DNA from: Paratrimastix pyriformis
Lineage: Eukaryota > Preaxostyla > Paratrimastigidae
NCBI GenBank assembly: GCA_027972325.1
Contig: JAPMOS010000205.1
Span: forward strand, 1 to 52,615
Reading direction: 5' to 3'
DNA length: 52,615 bases
Below the pieces are notes generated by a model. The model had not been told where the DNA came from. It saw only the letters and a program-made list of their open reading frames with translations, and did not search any database. Shown in pieces: positions 52,541 to 52,615 of this stretch; the stretch's first letter is position 1, and every line of letters begins with the position of its first letter. The translations under genes and the position numbers were made by a program.

Positions 52541-52615
52541 AGTCTGTGTCTGCTCTGAATGTGCCTGGCCCGGCCATGGCTGACACCAAAAGCGCCTGCT
52601 TCCCGCTGCCGTGGC
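52541..52615. other. Unique flank after DIRS-B copy B2
   Basis: 75 bases to the window end that match nothing else here. They are the only sequence seen beyond the outer end of B2. No gene can be called. Confidence 0.4.

Noticed and set aside
1-52615. tRNA, rRNA or spliceosomal RNA genes
   Set aside because: No cloverleaf-type A/B boxes or conserved rRNA stretches could be recognised by eye; a covariance-model scan would be needed to exclude them.

Overview
The window is a dense nest of transposable elements from what looks like a unicellular eukaryote. The evidence is a Polinton-type integrase and polymerase, DIRS-type tyrosine-recombinase retrotransposons with inverted ends, and an RLE-class LINE. 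I cannot name the species. I see no tRNA or rRNA gene and only one doubtful non-element open frame (45090-45744). Base composition changes abruptly at element borders: AT-rich at 1-6176 and 37275-39068, extremely GC-rich at 28403-34502, intermediate elsewhere.

Layout: 1-6176 is the end of an AT-rich Polinton-like element (broken polymerase, open integrase, a 56-codon convergent frame, 127-bp tandem repeats). 6177-9206 is the 3' part of a DIRS-type element, here called DIRS-A (copy A3: pol tail, tyrosine recombinase, internal complementary region, right terminal repeat). 9207-9320 is a scrap of another DIRS-A pol. 9321-21236 is a full-length copy (B1) of a second inverted-repeat element, DIRS-B, which has no recognisable protein and carries a 4.86-kb virus-like fragment (10010-14867). 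21237-22651 is unassigned, with a 16-bp minisatellite. 22652-25831 is a cut-off DIRS-B copy (B3). 25832-36533 is a minus-strand DIRS-A (A1) split by a 6.1-kb LINE (28403-34502). 36534-37274 is an inverted DIRS-B scrap with a 92-bp mini-DIRS-A inside it, then a DIRS-A left end. 37275-39068 is a piece of an AT-rich virus-like element with a fibre-like gene. 39069-39203 is a DIRS-A scrap. 39204-41723 is DIRS-B copy B4. 41721-45089 is DIRS-A copy A2 (minus) with an extra right-end piece. 45090-45744 is a proline/alanine-rich open frame. 45745-52540 is a full-length DIRS-B copy (B2) without the viral insert.

The copies explain one another. Copy A3 holds an internal complementary region equal to the left and right DIRS-A termini joined head to tail, the hallmark of DIRS1-type elements. 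The same logic applied to a short palindromic module that recurs through the window shows that DIRS-B is also an inverted-repeat, circle-forming element. Its terminal repeats resemble those of DIRS-A, so it is probably a large non-autonomous passenger of DIRS-A-like machinery. About 370 bp around its internal complementary region lie in opposite orientations in different copies.

The LINE is the other highlight. Its second open frame appears to start with a SLX1-like GIY-YIG nuclease domain, followed by reverse transcriptase, RNase H and a C-terminal restriction-like endonuclease, a combination I do not know from described LINE clades.

Caution: so many near-identical copies in one contig, and the many small deletions in the last few kb, mean that assembly and consensus errors may explain part of the mosaic.
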